Below, piece after piece: positions 23,981 to 33,964 of a stretch of DNA of 64,000 nt; the first letter of the stretch is position 1; each line of letters opens with the position of its first letter. The position numbers and the translations under genes were made by a program. The notes beneath the pieces were generated by a model. It did no database searches and had not been told where the DNA came from. It saw nothing but the letters and a program-made list of their open reading frames with translations. The stretch comes from Verrucomicrobiota bacterium. GTDB taxonomy: Bacteria; Verrucomicrobiota; Verrucomicrobiia; Opitutales; Opitutaceae. The stretch is from contig JAEWKR010000030.1 in assembly GCA_023457715.1 (NCBI GenBank), forward strand, positions 1 to 64,000, in the 5' to 3' direction.

Positions 23981-25981
23981 TCAGCCCGCCAGCGCCGGCA
24001 TGGGCACGTCCAAGGCCGCGGCGACGGCACGCAGCAATTCGAATTCGGCCACCCGCACCTGGCCATCGGCCTGCACCACATGCGCCGACGCGATCAGCGT
24101 GCGCTGTTTGATCGGCAGGCTCGCATGGCCGAGCTTGTCCAGCGCCGCGTCGAACGCGGCGAAGTTCTGTGCCAGGGTGCCATCGTACCGCAGCTTGCCT
24201 TCAATGAGCCGGAGTTGCGCGGCACCCATGGAAAACGCGCTCGCAGCCGCCTCCGCACCGGCGGTGGAGGCCGCGGCGAGGACGGACAAAACCGCCGCGA
24301 TGTCATCGACCACGCCATGAAACGAGTGGTACTGCACCACCGTCAGCGAAGGGCGTTCGCCCACGGCCAGCGCGTGGCCCACGATTCGTCGCACCGCAAA
24401 CTCGAACGCAGTCACCCGGCTGTCGCTGCGCACCAGCGCCTCCAGGGAACCGAGCAAGTGGTGGATTTCCTCATGCGACAGCTGACGGAGCGTGGGCAGA
24501 GCGAGCTGCACCAGTGGCAGCCGGTGTTCGTCGCGCACCTCGAGCAAGGCGGGCTCGAGCTGCCGGAGAATCTCGACCGCGGAATGCCCTTCGCGTTCAA
24601 CCAGCAGGGCCCGCTGGCGGGAGCGACCCTCCGGCGTATCGTCGAGAAGGAGCGCCCAGAGGAGGGCCCGGGCTTCCGCCGGTGTGTGGGCCGCCTCGCG
24701 CAGACGGGGCGGCGTGCTGGCAAGCAACGCCTGGGCATTCCCGATCTGGTCGGGCGTCAGGACCCCTGACGTCGCCAGCGCGACCAGTGCCAATCCCGGC
24801 GCCAGCACCGGAGGCACGGCCGGCGAACCCACGGTTTGGTCGCCGTGGGCCGCCGGCGCCGGCTGGCCGCGAGAACGCAGCAAGGGGTGCTGCGGCGACG
24901 CCAGTCCCGCCGAGACAAACGACTCCCGCTCCACATCCACGAGCTCGGGCGGCTCGAAGAATTTCCCGTCGAAGTTGGAGTCGATGGCGCGGATCCGTTC
25001 CTCGAGCGGCGGGTGCGTCGCCCAAAGTCCGGTCACGCCCGTCTTGAACGCCTGGGAAAAGAAGAAATGGCCGATCGCCGCGCTTTCATTCGACTGCATG
25101 GACGAACCCAGGGCGAAGCCGCCGATCTTTTTCAACGCGCCGGCAATGCCACCCGGGTTGCGCGTGAACTGCACCGCGGCGGCGTCCGCCAGGAATTCGC
25201 GCTGGCGCGACACCGCAGCCTGGATCAGACGGCCGAAAAAGAAGCCGATGTAACCGATGATCACCAGCGCCAGGCCGATGCCGATCACCACGCCTCCGTT
25301 GCCGCCATTCTTGCCGCTGCGGGACCGCGATCCCCGCATCGACCAAAGGATGCCCCGCCCGATGATGCCGAGCACCAGGATCCCGAACAGCAGCGCCGCG
25401 AGCCGCAGGTTCAGGCGCATGTCGCCATTCAGAATATGGCTGAACTCGTGGCCGATGACGCCCTGCAGTTCATCACGATTGAGCTTCTCGAGGGTGCCGC
25501 GGGTGACAGCCACCGCCGCGTCGTTGGTTGTCAGACCGGCGGCAAAGGCGTTGATCGCCGGCTCCTGATCCAGGACGTACACGGCGGGGACTGGGACGCC
25601 CGACGCGATCGCCATCTCCTCGACCACGTTCACGAGCCGTCGCTCGCGCAGATCGCGGGTCTGCGGATCCACCCGGCGGCCCCCCACGCTTTCCGCCACG
25701 GCGCTTCCGCCGGCTGAAAACTGGCTCCATTTGAACAGGGATCCCAGCCCGACCACGCTCAGCGTGGCCACCGCCACGCCCGCGAAGAGTTGGGGATTCC
25801 ACCACGCGATCTCCAGCCGGCCACCTTCGAACGAATTCGGGTCCCCCGCGCCGACCTGGCTCAGGATCAGGGCCACCGCGACATAGGTCGCCCCAATGGT
25901 CCCGAGCACAGCCAGGACAAAAAGAAGCACGAGACGGCCGGACCGTTTTTTCGCGCGCGACTGCGCCTCGAAGAAATCCAT
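23981..25981 (-). CDS. M48 family membrane zinc metalloprotease (HtpX-like) with long C-terminal extension
   Basis: A 666-residue protein. Two N-terminal transmembrane helices, the zinc motif HEFSH (His178, His182), then two more hydrophobic segments and the third-ligand region RQREFLADAAAVQFT, together with THPPLEERI, which is the HtpX pattern. HtpX itself is about 290 residues; here 320 extra residues follow, alanine-rich and helical, ending with a TerB-like stretch (VQADGQVRVAEFELLRAVAAAL). The protein is probably an inner-membrane quality-control protease. It is the last gene of a minus-strand LemA/DUF4870/M48 group; LemA-HtpX linkage is common. Confidence 0.85.
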   Translation of the reverse strand: MDFFEAQSRAKKRSGRLVLLFVLAVLGTIGATYVAVALILSQVGAGDPNSFEGGRLEIAWWNPQLFAGVAVATLSVVGLGSLFKWSQFSAGGSAVAESVGGRRVDPQTRDLRERRLVNVVEEMAIASGVPVPAVYVLDQEPAINAFAAGLTTNDAAVAVTRGTLEKLNRDELQGVIGHEFSHILNGDMRLNLRLAALLFGILVLGIIGRGILWSMRGSRSRSGKNGGNGGVVIGIGLALVIIGYIGFFFGRLIQAAVSRQREFLADAAAVQFTRNPGGIAGALKKIGGFALGSSMQSNESAAIGHFFFSQAFKTGVTGLWATHPPLEERIRAIDSNFDGKFFEPPELVDVERESFVSAGLASPQHPLLRSRGQPAPAAHGDQTVGSPAVPPVLAPGLALVALATSGVLTPDQIGNAQALLASTPPRLREAAHTPAEARALLWALLLDDTPEGRSRQRALLVEREGHSAVEILRQLEPALLEVRDEHRLPLVQLALPTLRQLSHEEIHHLLGSLEALVRSDSRVTAFEFAVRRIVGHALAVGERPSLTVVQYHSFHGVVDDIAAVLSVLAAASTAGAEAAASAFSMGAAQLRLIEGKLRYDGTLAQNFAAFDAALDKLGHASLPIKQRTLIASAHVVQADGQVRVAEFELLRAVAAALDVPMPALAG

Positions 25982-25988
25982 TACGGAG

Positions 25989-26121
25989 GAAAGGGCTGAA
26001 GGACTGAAAGACTGAAGGGCTGAAGGAGGGGAGGCGGGAGGATCTCAGGCTAAACCCGTGCGGCAGCGGGTGACTTCCGTTGAGCGGATTCGTTCAGTCT
26101 TTCAGCCCTTCAGTCCTTTCG
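25989..26121. repeat. Octamer inverted-array element (AAGGGCTG)
   Basis: The left arm (25989-26030) is 8-nt AAGGGCTG/AAGGACTG units, the right arm (26091-26121) is CAGCCCTT-like, and the core is about 60 nt. It occupies the gap between DUF4870 and M48 genes. The same word is used at 26,616-26,727 and 63,384-63,492. Confidence 0.85.
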
Positions 26122-26124
26122 CCT

Positions 26125-26610
26125 TTATTTGATGAGCCGGATCGTGAGCGGATAACGATAGCACCCGCCGTCGGCCGCCTTGAGTGCGGCGATCACCGCC
26201 AGCACCAGACCCGCGATCCACAGCAGGAACAGAATCGGCATCCCGATCAGGATGAACGAGAGGGCAAACGCGCACAGGCTATAGATGATCCACGAGATGT
26301 GGAAGTTCAGCGCCTCCCGGGCGTTGTCCGCGACATAAGCCGAGTCGTCCTTCATCGCGAGGTACACGATGGCAGGAAGCAGGATCGGCAGGCCCACGAA
26401 ACCTGAAAGATGCGCCACCAGAGCCCAGATCTTGTCGCTGCCCCGCGGCTTTTCCACCGGGGGAGTCGCGGGCGGCGGGGTGCTGGCAAAGGGAGGGGGC
26501 GGCGGTGGCGGCGTGCTGCCAGGATTGGGCGAGGAGGAAGACGGAGGCACGGTGGTCCCGGGACCGGAACCCACCGGAATCGCAGAATCGAGTGGATCAG
26601 GAGTGCTCAT
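26125..26610 (-). CDS. DUF4870 domain membrane protein
   Basis: A 161-residue protein. The first 50 residues are Pro/Ser/Gly-rich and presumably cytosolic or disordered; the rest has three hydrophobic helices and the DUF4870 landmarks KIWALVAHLSGFVGLP, AREALNFHISWIIYSLCAFAL and ending RYPLTIRLIK. Function unknown. It lies between lemA and the M48 protease gene, separated from each by a similar repeat element, so all three may be co-transcribed. Confidence 0.85.
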   Translation of the reverse strand: MSTPDPLDSAIPVGSGPGTTVPPSSSSPNPGSTPPPPPPPFASTPPPATPPVEKPRGSDKIWALVAHLSGFVGLPILLPAIVYLAMKDDSAYVADNAREALNFHISWIIYSLCAFALSFILIGMPILFLLWIAGLVLAVIAALKAADGGCYRYPLTIRLIK

Positions 26611-26615
26611 GGTAG

Positions 26616-26727
26616 GGAAAGGGCTGAAGGGCTGAAAAGCTGAAGGACTGAAGGAGCCTGTTTGAACAACCCCGTTGCAGCCAGGTTGTTTCAGGTTTTC
26701 AGCCCTTCAGCCTTTCAGTCTTTTCAG
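26616..26727. repeat. Octamer inverted-array element (AAGGGCTG), second copy
   Basis: The left arm (26616-26656) and right arm (26690-26727) use the same 8-nt word as the next gap downstream, but the core differs (it contains AACAACCCCGTTGCAGCCAG). It lies between lemA and the DUF4870 gene. The right arm reaches the lemA stop codon. Confidence 0.85.
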
Positions 26728-27323
26728 GCAAAGCTCACCTTTGGCGCGTTGCGCTCGCTGGGATCCTCGATCTTGAACAGCTCCGCCGCCTGGAACCCAA
26801 ACATCCCCGCGAAAATCACGTTCGGGAAGGTCTCGCGCGCGGTGTTGTAGGTCATGACGCTGTCATTGTACGCCTGGCGCGCAAAGGAGACTTTGTTTTC
26901 CGTGGAGGTCAGCTCCTCCGTCAGCTGCATCATGTTCTGGTTCGCCTTCAGGTCCGGATACTGTTCGGACACCACCATCAGGCGGGACAGCGCGCCGGCG
27001 AGGCCTGCTTCCGCATTCCCGAGGCCGCGCACAGCGTTGGCGTCGGCCGGATTCGCGGCTGCGGCCTGCGAAGCAGCGTAGGCGATGTTGCGCGCCTTGA
27101 TGACATTCTCGAGCGTCTCCCGCTCGTGTTTCATGTAGCCCTTGGCCGTTTCGACGAGGTTGGGGATCAGGTCGTAGCGGCGCTTGAGCTGGACGTCGAT
27201 TTGCGCGAACGCATTTTTGAACCGGTTCCGCAGATCAACCAGCTTGTTGTAAATCCCGACGATCCACAGGGCGACGATCAGCAGGATGGCGAAGAGAACG
27301 CCGAGGATGATGAGAGCAGTCAT
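26724..27323 (-). CDS. lemA: LemA family protein
   Basis: A 199-residue protein with an N-terminal membrane helix (LIILGVLFAILLIVALWIVGIYN) and the LemA body: NKLVDLRNRFKNAFAQIDVQ, LKRRYDLIPNLVETAKGYM and ARQAYNDSVMTYN. LemA proteins form helical bundles at the membrane and are commonly encoded beside HtpX-type proteases, as here. The start at ATG 27323 is chosen at the membrane helix; the frame is open 36 codons further upstream without support. Confidence 0.93.
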   Translation of the reverse strand: MTALIILGVLFAILLIVALWIVGIYNKLVDLRNRFKNAFAQIDVQLKRRYDLIPNLVETAKGYMKHERETLENVIKARNIAYAASQAAAANPADANAVRGLGNAEAGLAGALSRLMVVSEQYPDLKANQNMMQLTEELTSTENKVSFARQAYNDSVMTYNTARETFPNVIFAGMFGFQAAELFKIEDPSERNAPKVSFA

Positions 27324-27440
27324 GGTGGGTGGTGTATTACGATCTAGGCGCCAGCAGTCTGCGGAATCTGGTCCGCACCGCCAGTATAGATCACTTACAA
27401 CACGGTTGATTGTTTCCAGCCCGGGGGGCAAGTTGCGCGG

Positions 27441-30188
27441 GTGGTAAGTGGTAAAGGCAAAACCGCAGATCTTCGCTGGCGCAGCAGGCTTCCGGGCTAC
27501 CTGGCTCTCGTCCTCCTCGGGCTTTGGTCAGCTCCCGTCGCACGCGCGGCCGAAGCATTGAACCCTCCGGTCCCCCTCGGTGCACCCGAGACGGCGGTGT
27601 CGCTGGGGAAGATTGGTTCCAGTTTCGCTGCTGCGCAGCTCGCCCAGGAACTGGGCCTGCCCTCCCTCGCCATTCCGCTTTATCAGGAGCTGCTCAATGC
27701 GCCGGGCGTGGATCGCGCGGTGATCTCGCTGCCGCTGGCAAGCGCACTCCTTGATGCCGGCCGTGCCGCCGAGGCCGAACAGGTGCTGGAAGCGTCGCCG
27801 GGACCCCGCACCTATGAATGGCGGCTGCGGCTCGGTCTGGCGTACACCCAGCTCAACCGTGTGGACGACGCGCGCGACGAGCTGAGGGAGATCGACCTCG
27901 ACTCGCTCACCAAACCGGATCGGGCGTGGTTCTATTTCCTGCGGGGCGCAATCCAGGATCTCGGCACGCCGCGCGATGTGGCGGCGGCCAACGACAGTTA
28001 TCGCGACGCCGAGAAAGAAGCCACGAGCGACTTCGCGCGCGCGCGCTTCGCGACCGCGGCCCACCGCCTCCGCCTGAATTTTCTCAAGGTTTCCGCGAAT
28101 GAGGTCGCCCTGTTGCGCCAACGTTACGAGGCGGAACAGCAGCGCGGACGGGCCGCGTACCTGATGGCCGAGGACTACGCCGTGCTGCGCGATGTCACCG
28201 GCGGCAAGAATGAGGCGGTGCGGTTTCTGTCGGAGGTGCTGCTGCGCGTGCCCCGGGCCGAACGGCAATGGCACGATCGGCTCCGGCTGCTGCTCGGCCT
28301 GATTGGCGAAAAGACCCGGGGCGGCGCGGGCCGCAACGCGCTGGTGCAGCTGCTCGAGCAGGGCAGTGTGCCCGACCTGCAGCGGCAGGCCCTGCAAGTC
28401 CTCGCGCAGCACTCCACCCGCGAGCCCGAGCGGGGGCTTTATCGCGGCGAACTCGACCGGCTCCTGGGCGCACCAGCGAAGTCCGCCATTCACGACGGCG
28501 TATTGCTCATGCGGGCGCAACTGGCGTTGACGGCCCGGGACTACGCGATGGCGGAACGCCGGGCCAACGAACTGAAAGACAGTTACCCCGGCTCGGCCCT
28601 GCGCCCCCACGCCCTCGTCGTTCTCGCCACCTCGGCGTGGGAGCAGCACCGGTATCGTGTTTCCGCCGAACACGCGCGGCTCGCGCGCGAGACCCTGGCC
28701 GCGCATCCGAATGCAAGCAGCGCGCAGGAGGGTCCGGTGATTGCGGAGTCGATCGCGGAGCTGCGGGTGTTCGAAGCGGAAGCCCGTTTCCGCGCCCAGG
28801 ATTACCGCCTCGCCGCCGAAGCGTACGCGGCCGCCGTGCAGAATCCGCCCGCGGGCATCAAGCCCGGCGATCTCATGTTCCAGCGCGCGCTCGCTTCGAT
28901 CCGCGCGGAAGCGGGCGACCCGCGGGCCGACCTTGCCAGCATTGTGGACCAGTTGCGCGCCGATCCGCGTTTCGACGTCACCAACCGCTGGGAGGCGGAG
29001 TGGAGTCTTGCGCGCGGTCTGAAGATCCAGGGTCGTACGGCGGAAGCGCTGCAGCGGGTCTCCCGACTGCTGGAGAACGGCGCCACCGCCGACATCTCAC
29101 CCGAGTTGCGCGCCCGCATGAGCTGGTTGCAGGCCCGGCTTTCGTTCGAGGCCGGCCGGCCCGAACTCACGCTCGAACTGGTGCCCCGGCTCGAGCCGGT
29201 GATCGCGGGGCTCGCGCCCGGTCCGCGGACGGAAATCCTGAGCACGGCCGCACTCCTGAAGGCCGAGGCGGAGTTCCGTCTGGATCGCGAAACGGCGGCC
29301 CGCGAAACCCTCGCGCAGCTCCGGGAGGTGTATCCCGCCACGGATGCGGCCATTTATTCCTACCTGGTCACGGCCGCTTATTTTTCCGGCCGCGACCAGA
29401 TCCAGGATGCGCAGCGGGCCCTGCGGACGCTGATCGATGAGCCGAATTACCAAGCCAGCCCCTACGTGCCCTACGCGCTCTTCCAGCTCGCCCTGCTTTC
29501 GGAGCGGCTTGGACAGCGGCGCGATCTGGAGGAGGCGAACGATCGAATCGAGGAACTGGTGCGCCGCACCCCGCCGGCTCCCCCTGAGCTGGTTTTTGCC
29601 GCGCGTCTCAAGCAAGGTGATCTGCTCCGCACCCTGAATGATTTTCCACGCGCCCAGGTCGCCTACGAGGACCTCGTCAACAATCCCAAGTATGCGCAAC
29701 GACCCGACGTGGTGGTCGCGCAGCTCCGCCTCGCCGAGTGCCACCATGCGCAATCTTCGATGGACTTGTCGGGTTCTCATGCCGACATCGCCCAGTCGAT
29801 GTTCGAGGAACTGCTCTACCGCGTTTCGGCGCCGGCCGAGGTGCGCGTCGAGGCGGGCTACAACCTCGGCAAGATGCTGGAGCGGCGGGGCCAGCGCGAG
29901 AAGGCGCGCAGTGTCTGGTTTTCTGATGTGATCATGCCGTTCCTGCTCGATGTGAAGGCGGGTGACCCGCTGCGTTCGACGCAGCCCTACTGGCTCGCGC
30001 GCACCCTGCTGGACCTCGGCACGTTGCTGGAGCAGGAGGAGACAATGGACGAGGCCCGCCGGGTGTATGCGCTTCTCCGCGACAGCAAACTGGGTTTCGG
30101 CGAACAAACGGCCATCGAGCGCCTGCAACGCCTCGGCATCCCCGCCGTCGCGACCGTCAACCGGGAAGCCACCACGCCGGCCAACTGA
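27441..30188 (+). CDS. Exported tetratricopeptide-repeat protein
   Basis: About 915 residues from a GTG start. A signal peptide (PGYLALVLLGLWSAPVARAAEA) is followed by an almost entirely helical, alanine-rich protein with TPR-like units, for example AYTQLNRVDDARDELREID and LKQGDLLRTLNDFPRAQVAYEDLV, spread from residue 50 to the end. No catalytic motif is seen. It heads a run of four plus-strand genes (TPR, ExbB, ExbD-like, proline-rich), suggesting a periplasmic scaffold for a proton-driven envelope complex; that role is inference. The start is uncertain because no ATG lies before the signal sequence. Confidence 0.75.
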   Translation: MVSGKGKTADLRWRSRLPGYLALVLLGLWSAPVARAAEALNPPVPLGAPETAVSLGKIGSSFAAAQLAQELGLPSLAIPLYQELLNAPGVDRAVISLPLASALLDAGRAAEAEQVLEASPGPRTYEWRLRLGLAYTQLNRVDDARDELREIDLDSLTKPDRAWFYFLRGAIQDLGTPRDVAAANDSYRDAEKEATSDFARARFATAAHRLRLNFLKVSANEVALLRQRYEAEQQRGRAAYLMAEDYAVLRDVTGGKNEAVRFLSEVLLRVPRAERQWHDRLRLLLGLIGEKTRGGAGRNALVQLLEQGSVPDLQRQALQVLAQHSTREPERGLYRGELDRLLGAPAKSAIHDGVLLMRAQLALTARDYAMAERRANELKDSYPGSALRPHALVVLATSAWEQHRYRVSAEHARLARETLAAHPNASSAQEGPVIAESIAELRVFEAEARFRAQDYRLAAEAYAAAVQNPPAGIKPGDLMFQRALASIRAEAGDPRADLASIVDQLRADPRFDVTNRWEAEWSLARGLKIQGRTAEALQRVSRLLENGATADISPELRARMSWLQARLSFEAGRPELTLELVPRLEPVIAGLAPGPRTEILSTAALLKAEAEFRLDRETAARETLAQLREVYPATDAAIYSYLVTAAYFSGRDQIQDAQRALRTLIDEPNYQASPYVPYALFQLALLSERLGQRRDLEEANDRIEELVRRTPPAPPELVFAARLKQGDLLRTLNDFPRAQVAYEDLVNNPKYAQRPDVVVAQLRLAECHHAQSSMDLSGSHADIAQSMFEELLYRVSAPAEVRVEAGYNLGKMLERRGQREKARSVWFSDVIMPFLLDVKAGDPLRSTQPYWLARTLLDLGTLLEQEETMDEARRVYALLRDSKLGFGEQTAIERLQRLGIPAVATVNREATTPAN

Positions 30189-30196
30189 GTTCCTGA

Positions 30197-30233
30197 GCTC
30201 AAAACTCAAAACTCAAAACTCAAAACTCGAAAC
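30197..30233. repeat. Single-arm heptamer array (CTCAAAA)
   Basis: Five tandem units of CTCAAAA lie between the TPR gene stop and exbB. It is the same word as the right arm of the metH element, but no reverse-complement arm is present here. Confidence 0.85.
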
Positions 30234-30247
30234 CTTTAGCCGCGTCC

Positions 30248-30910
30248 ATGTCCGCCTTTGATTTCACGCTTTTCGCCCGCGGGGGCCCCATGATCTGGGT
30301 TCTCCTCGTGCTCGGCTTCGTCGGCCTGATGCTGTTCATCGAGCGGGTCCTTTATCTGCACCGCGGGCAGATCCGCGCCAAGGCGTTCGTGGACGGCATC
30401 AAGAACATCCTGGCGAAGCGCCGGCTCGTCGAGGCCCTGACGGTATGTGAGGAAACTCCCGGTCCCGTGGCTGCCGTGGTCAAGGCGGCCCTGCTGCACG
30501 CCGACGACTCGGCCGAGGAGATGCGATTTTACGTGCAGGAGGCGGCGGTGGTGGAGCTCCCGGCCCTGGAACGGCGCCTCCATTCGATCGCGGCCATCGG
30601 TCAGGTGGCTCCCCTCGTCGGCCTGCTGGGCACGATCCTGGGGTTCATCAGCACCTTCCACGCTTTCGAACAGGGGGGGAATTATGTCACCGCCACCGCG
30701 CTGTCGGGCGGCATGTGGCAGGCGCTCCTGGCCACCGCCGGCGGCCTCCTCCTTTCGATCCCGGCGCATCTCGCCTACCATTTCCTCGCCGGCCGCGTCC
30801 GCGCCATCGTCCGGGACGTGGAGTGGGGGGGCAACGAGATCATGAAGTATCTCCTCACTGAATACCGCAACGTGAAGCCCGGCGAGCCCGTCCTCGAGGC
30901 CAAGCGCTGA
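30248..30910 (+). CDS. exbB: MotA/TolQ/ExbB proton channel family protein
   Basis: A 220-residue protein with three transmembrane helices: near residues 15-35 (MIWVLLVLGFVGLMLFIERV), 120-145 (GQVAPLVGLLGTILGFISTF, the family signature) and 160-180 (LLATAGGLLLSIPAHLAYHF). The order and size match ExbB/TolQ. It would form the inner-membrane proton channel that energises a TonB- or TolA-like protein. It follows the TPR gene and is followed by a short ExbD-like gene. TolQ cannot be excluded; no tolB or pal lies nearby. Confidence 0.88.
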   Translation: MSAFDFTLFARGGPMIWVLLVLGFVGLMLFIERVLYLHRGQIRAKAFVDGIKNILAKRRLVEALTVCEETPGPVAAVVKAALLHADDSAEEMRFYVQEAAVVELPALERRLHSIAAIGQVAPLVGLLGTILGFISTFHAFEQGGNYVTATALSGGMWQALLATAGGLLLSIPAHLAYHFLAGRVRAIVRDVEWGGNEIMKYLLTEYRNVKPGEPVLEAKR

Positions 30911-30916
30911 CCCCTC

Positions 30917-30955
30917 TCACCTTCACTTTCACTTTCACTTTCACCTTCACTTTCC
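30917..30955. repeat. CACTTT hexamer array
   Basis: Six tandem 6-nt units (CACTTT/CACCTT) fill the gap between exbB and the ExbD-like gene. Confidence 0.85.
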
Positions 30956-30961
30956 CCTCCC

Positions 30962-31417
30962 TTGCTCACCCGTCCCCTCGATCTTTCCCGGCGGCTTCGG
31001 CCGCACCCCCGCAGCTTTGACTGGATTTATGTCGTCAATGTCGGGCTGATCGCCGGATTTTTTGCGTTCTTCGGCTCCCGCTTTGTGGTGTCGCCGGGGC
31101 TCGGGATCGACTTCCAGCTCCCGGAGGTGCCGGGGGCGACGGCTGACGCCCGCGTTACGACCCACGTGATCACCATCGTCAACGCCGGACAGATCGTGGT
31201 GGACGACGGGCTCCGGAATCTTGACCAGCTGGCGCTCTGGCTGGCGGAGCAGTCGAAGCGCGCACCGCGACCGTCCTTGCTCGTGCGTGCCAGTGCGGAG
31301 GTCCCGGCGGCGACCCTCGCCCGCATCCTTGGACTGGCGCACAGCGCGGGCTTTCAGGTGACCGTGGCGGCCGAAGACCATCCGCGGCGCGGCGCTGCCG
31401 CTGCTCCCGCCCGTTGA
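30962..31417 (+). CDS. ExbD/TolR-like protein (divergent)
   Basis: A 151-residue protein read from a TTG. One transmembrane helix (FDWIYVVNVGLIAGFFAFFGS) is followed by a periplasmic domain with the ExbD beta/alpha order: VTTHVITIVNAGQIVVDDGL, then NLDQLALWLAEQ and SLLVRASAEVPAATLARILGLAHSAGF. ExbD normally has an Asp in the membrane helix that carries protons; here the only acidic residue is the Asp at the cytoplasmic edge (FDWIY). The position right after exbB supports the call. The start codon is uncertain since no ATG precedes the helix. Confidence 0.65.
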   Translation: MLTRPLDLSRRLRPHPRSFDWIYVVNVGLIAGFFAFFGSRFVVSPGLGIDFQLPEVPGATADARVTTHVITIVNAGQIVVDDGLRNLDQLALWLAEQSKRAPRPSLLVRASAEVPAATLARILGLAHSAGFQVTVAAEDHPRRGAAAAPAR

Positions 31418-31419
31418 CG

Positions 31420-32142
31420 ATGTCCCGCGCGCGTTCAGGCGACAAACGCCGTTGGCTGGCTTCCGCGGCGCTCTCCGCCGTCCTGGTGACCGCCGTGGCC
31501 GCGCTCTTCCGGCTCCCCGCGCCCGCCGAGCCGGTTTCGCGGCCCGCCGGATTGCCGCCGGTGACGCTCATTCCCGGGCGCCCGGATGAACTGGCCATGC
31601 GGGATCTGGTACCTCTTTTTCTGCCAACAGCTTACAACGCTCCCTCGCGACCCTTGCTGCCCCTGGAACCGGGCCGCGGATATTTCGACGTCGATCCGGG
31701 GACCCGGCTCAAGTATTCCCCTGACGCGCCGGGCCTGGCGCTGCCGCCGATGGTACGGCCGCCGCCCGACCCCGTCGCGGCGCTGGCGAATCCCCCAACG
31801 CCCCTCGCCCGCGGCCTTGGCCACACGGACCTCGAGGTGGCGGCTCATCCGCCCACCGGCGGCCGGGTCGACGTCTACGCAGCCAGCCAGACGAACTCCG
31901 TTCTCGCCCTCCCGCTGCCGCCCGGGGCGCGTCCCGTGTTGAACGGCATTCCGGCAGCGGGCTGGAAACCGTTGGAATTCGTTGCTACTGTGGATGAAGC
32001 AGGCCTTGTCGGAACCCCTGTCTTGACGGTTGGCTCCGGGCTTGAACAAATCGACACCCATTTCCGTCATTTCCTCGCCGGTGAGTTCCGTCTCGGCGAC
32101 CGTTTAGCTCCCGGGTTCTACCGTATTGTCGTTGGTCCGTAA
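31420..32142 (+). CDS. Membrane-anchored proline-rich protein in the ExbB/ExbD operon (TonB-like position)
   Basis: A 240-residue protein. An N-terminal hydrophobic anchor (LASAALSAVLVTAVAALF) precedes a proline-rich stretch (LALPPMVRPPPDPVAALANPP) and a C-terminal domain of about 90 residues with no recognised family. Anchor, proline-rich spacer and small periplasmic domain is the plan of TonB and TolA, and the gene sits where tonB often lies, two bases after the ExbD-like gene. The YP-motif C-terminus of TonB is not seen, so this is a positional guess. A TTG six bases upstream overlaps the previous stop and is an alternative start. Confidence 0.5.
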   Translation: MSRARSGDKRRWLASAALSAVLVTAVAALFRLPAPAEPVSRPAGLPPVTLIPGRPDELAMRDLVPLFLPTAYNAPSRPLLPLEPGRGYFDVDPGTRLKYSPDAPGLALPPMVRPPPDPVAALANPPTPLARGLGHTDLEVAAHPPTGGRVDVYAASQTNSVLALPLPPGARPVLNGIPAAGWKPLEFVATVDEAGLVGTPVLTVGSGLEQIDTHFRHFLAGEFRLGDRLAPGFYRIVVGP

Positions 32143-32236
32143 TATTTTGGCTCTGCGGGTGGATTTGTTGTTGACGGTGGAATTTCAGAACCGCACTTTC
32201 TCCGCTCTTTTTCGTTTTTTGGCACTCCCTTACTCT

Positions 32237-32312
32237 GCCCAGATAGCTCAGTTGGTAGAGCACCCCCTTGGTAAGGGGGAGGTCGACGGTTCGAATCCGT
32301 TTCTGGGCTCCA
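32237..32312 (+). tRNA. tRNA-Thr (GGT)
   Basis: A full cloverleaf: acceptor GCCCAGA (32237) pairs with TCTGGGC (32302-32308), D-arm AGCTCAGTTGGTAGAGC, anticodon stem CCCCC/GGGGG closing TTGGTAA (anticodon GGT), T-arm GGTTCGAATCC. The discriminator is T, and CCA is encoded in the genome. It lies immediately upstream of tuf, as in many bacteria. Confidence 0.96.
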
Positions 32313-32396
32313 GGGTCAGCACCCGTCGGTACCGGCTTCTCCGACGTTAAACTCAGAGGCAAATTTCTATCCACCCAATCAAACGTCTCAACTCAC

Positions 32397-33587
<1,191 letters not shown>

Positions 33588-33612
33588 TCTCCGTTCATGT
33601 TTTAACCGACCC

Positions 33613-33638
33613 GCCGAGGCCCTGAATGGGGCCTCGGC
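33613..33638 (+). terminator. GC-rich hairpin after tuf, no U-tract
   Basis: GCCGAGGCCC pairs with GGGGCCTCGGC around a TGAA(T) loop. No run of T follows, so it is more likely an mRNA processing or stability hairpin, separating tuf from tRNA-Trp, than an efficient intrinsic terminator. Confidence 0.55.
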
Positions 33639-33664
33639 TGTGTCGTCTAAGAGAGACTTTCCAC

Positions 33665-33740
33665 AGGCGTGTAGCTCAATTGGTAGAGTAGCGGTCTCCA
33701 AAACCGTCGGTTGGGGGTTCGAGTCCCTCCGCGCCTGCCA
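33665..33740 (+). tRNA. tRNA-Trp (CCA)
   Basis: The acceptor AGGCGTG (33665) pairs with CGCGCCT (33730-33736) including one G-T pair; D-arm AGCTCAATTGGTAGAG; anticodon loop CTCCAAA, anticodon CCA; T-arm GGGTTCGAGTCCC; discriminator G and an encoded CCA. The secE start follows by 13 nt, so the tRNA must be processed from the mRNA. Confidence 0.96.
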
Positions 33741-33752
33741 AATTTAGATCCA

Positions 33753-33956
33753 ATGAAAAACCCTTTCGGTGCTGTCCGCATCTTCGCCCGCGAAACCAAG
33801 GACGAACTCTTGAAGTGCGCCTGGCCGACGCGTAGCGAGCTGCGGGATTCGACGATTGTCGTTATCGTGGCCATCGCCATCCTCGGCGTGTTCACGATGG
33901 TCAGCGATTTCTCGCTGTTCCAGGTCGTCGACCTTTTCACGACTTGGGTTAGCTAA
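33753..33956 (+). CDS. secE: Preprotein translocase subunit SecE
   Basis: A 67-residue protein of the short, single-membrane-helix SecE type: an amphipathic segment (ARETKDELLKCAWPTRSELR) carrying the conserved WPTRSE motif, then one transmembrane helix (STIVVIVAIAILGVFTMVSDF). It clamps SecY in the SecYEG channel. The start at ATG 33753 lies after tRNA-Trp; nusG follows by eight bases. Confidence 0.97.
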   Translation: MKNPFGAVRIFARETKDELLKCAWPTRSELRDSTIVVIVAIAILGVFTMVSDFSLFQVVDLFTTWVS

Positions 33957-33964
33957 GGCACGCG

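Noticed and set aside
24000..24600. Separate TerB gene at the 3' end of the M48 gene
   Set aside because: The TerB-like stretch is in frame and continuous with the protease, with no internal start signal.
32171..32199. Sigma-70-type promoter before tRNA-Thr/tuf
   Set aside because: TTGACG is a good -35, but the sequence 16-18 bp on (GCACTTT) is a poor -10, so the site is not supported.
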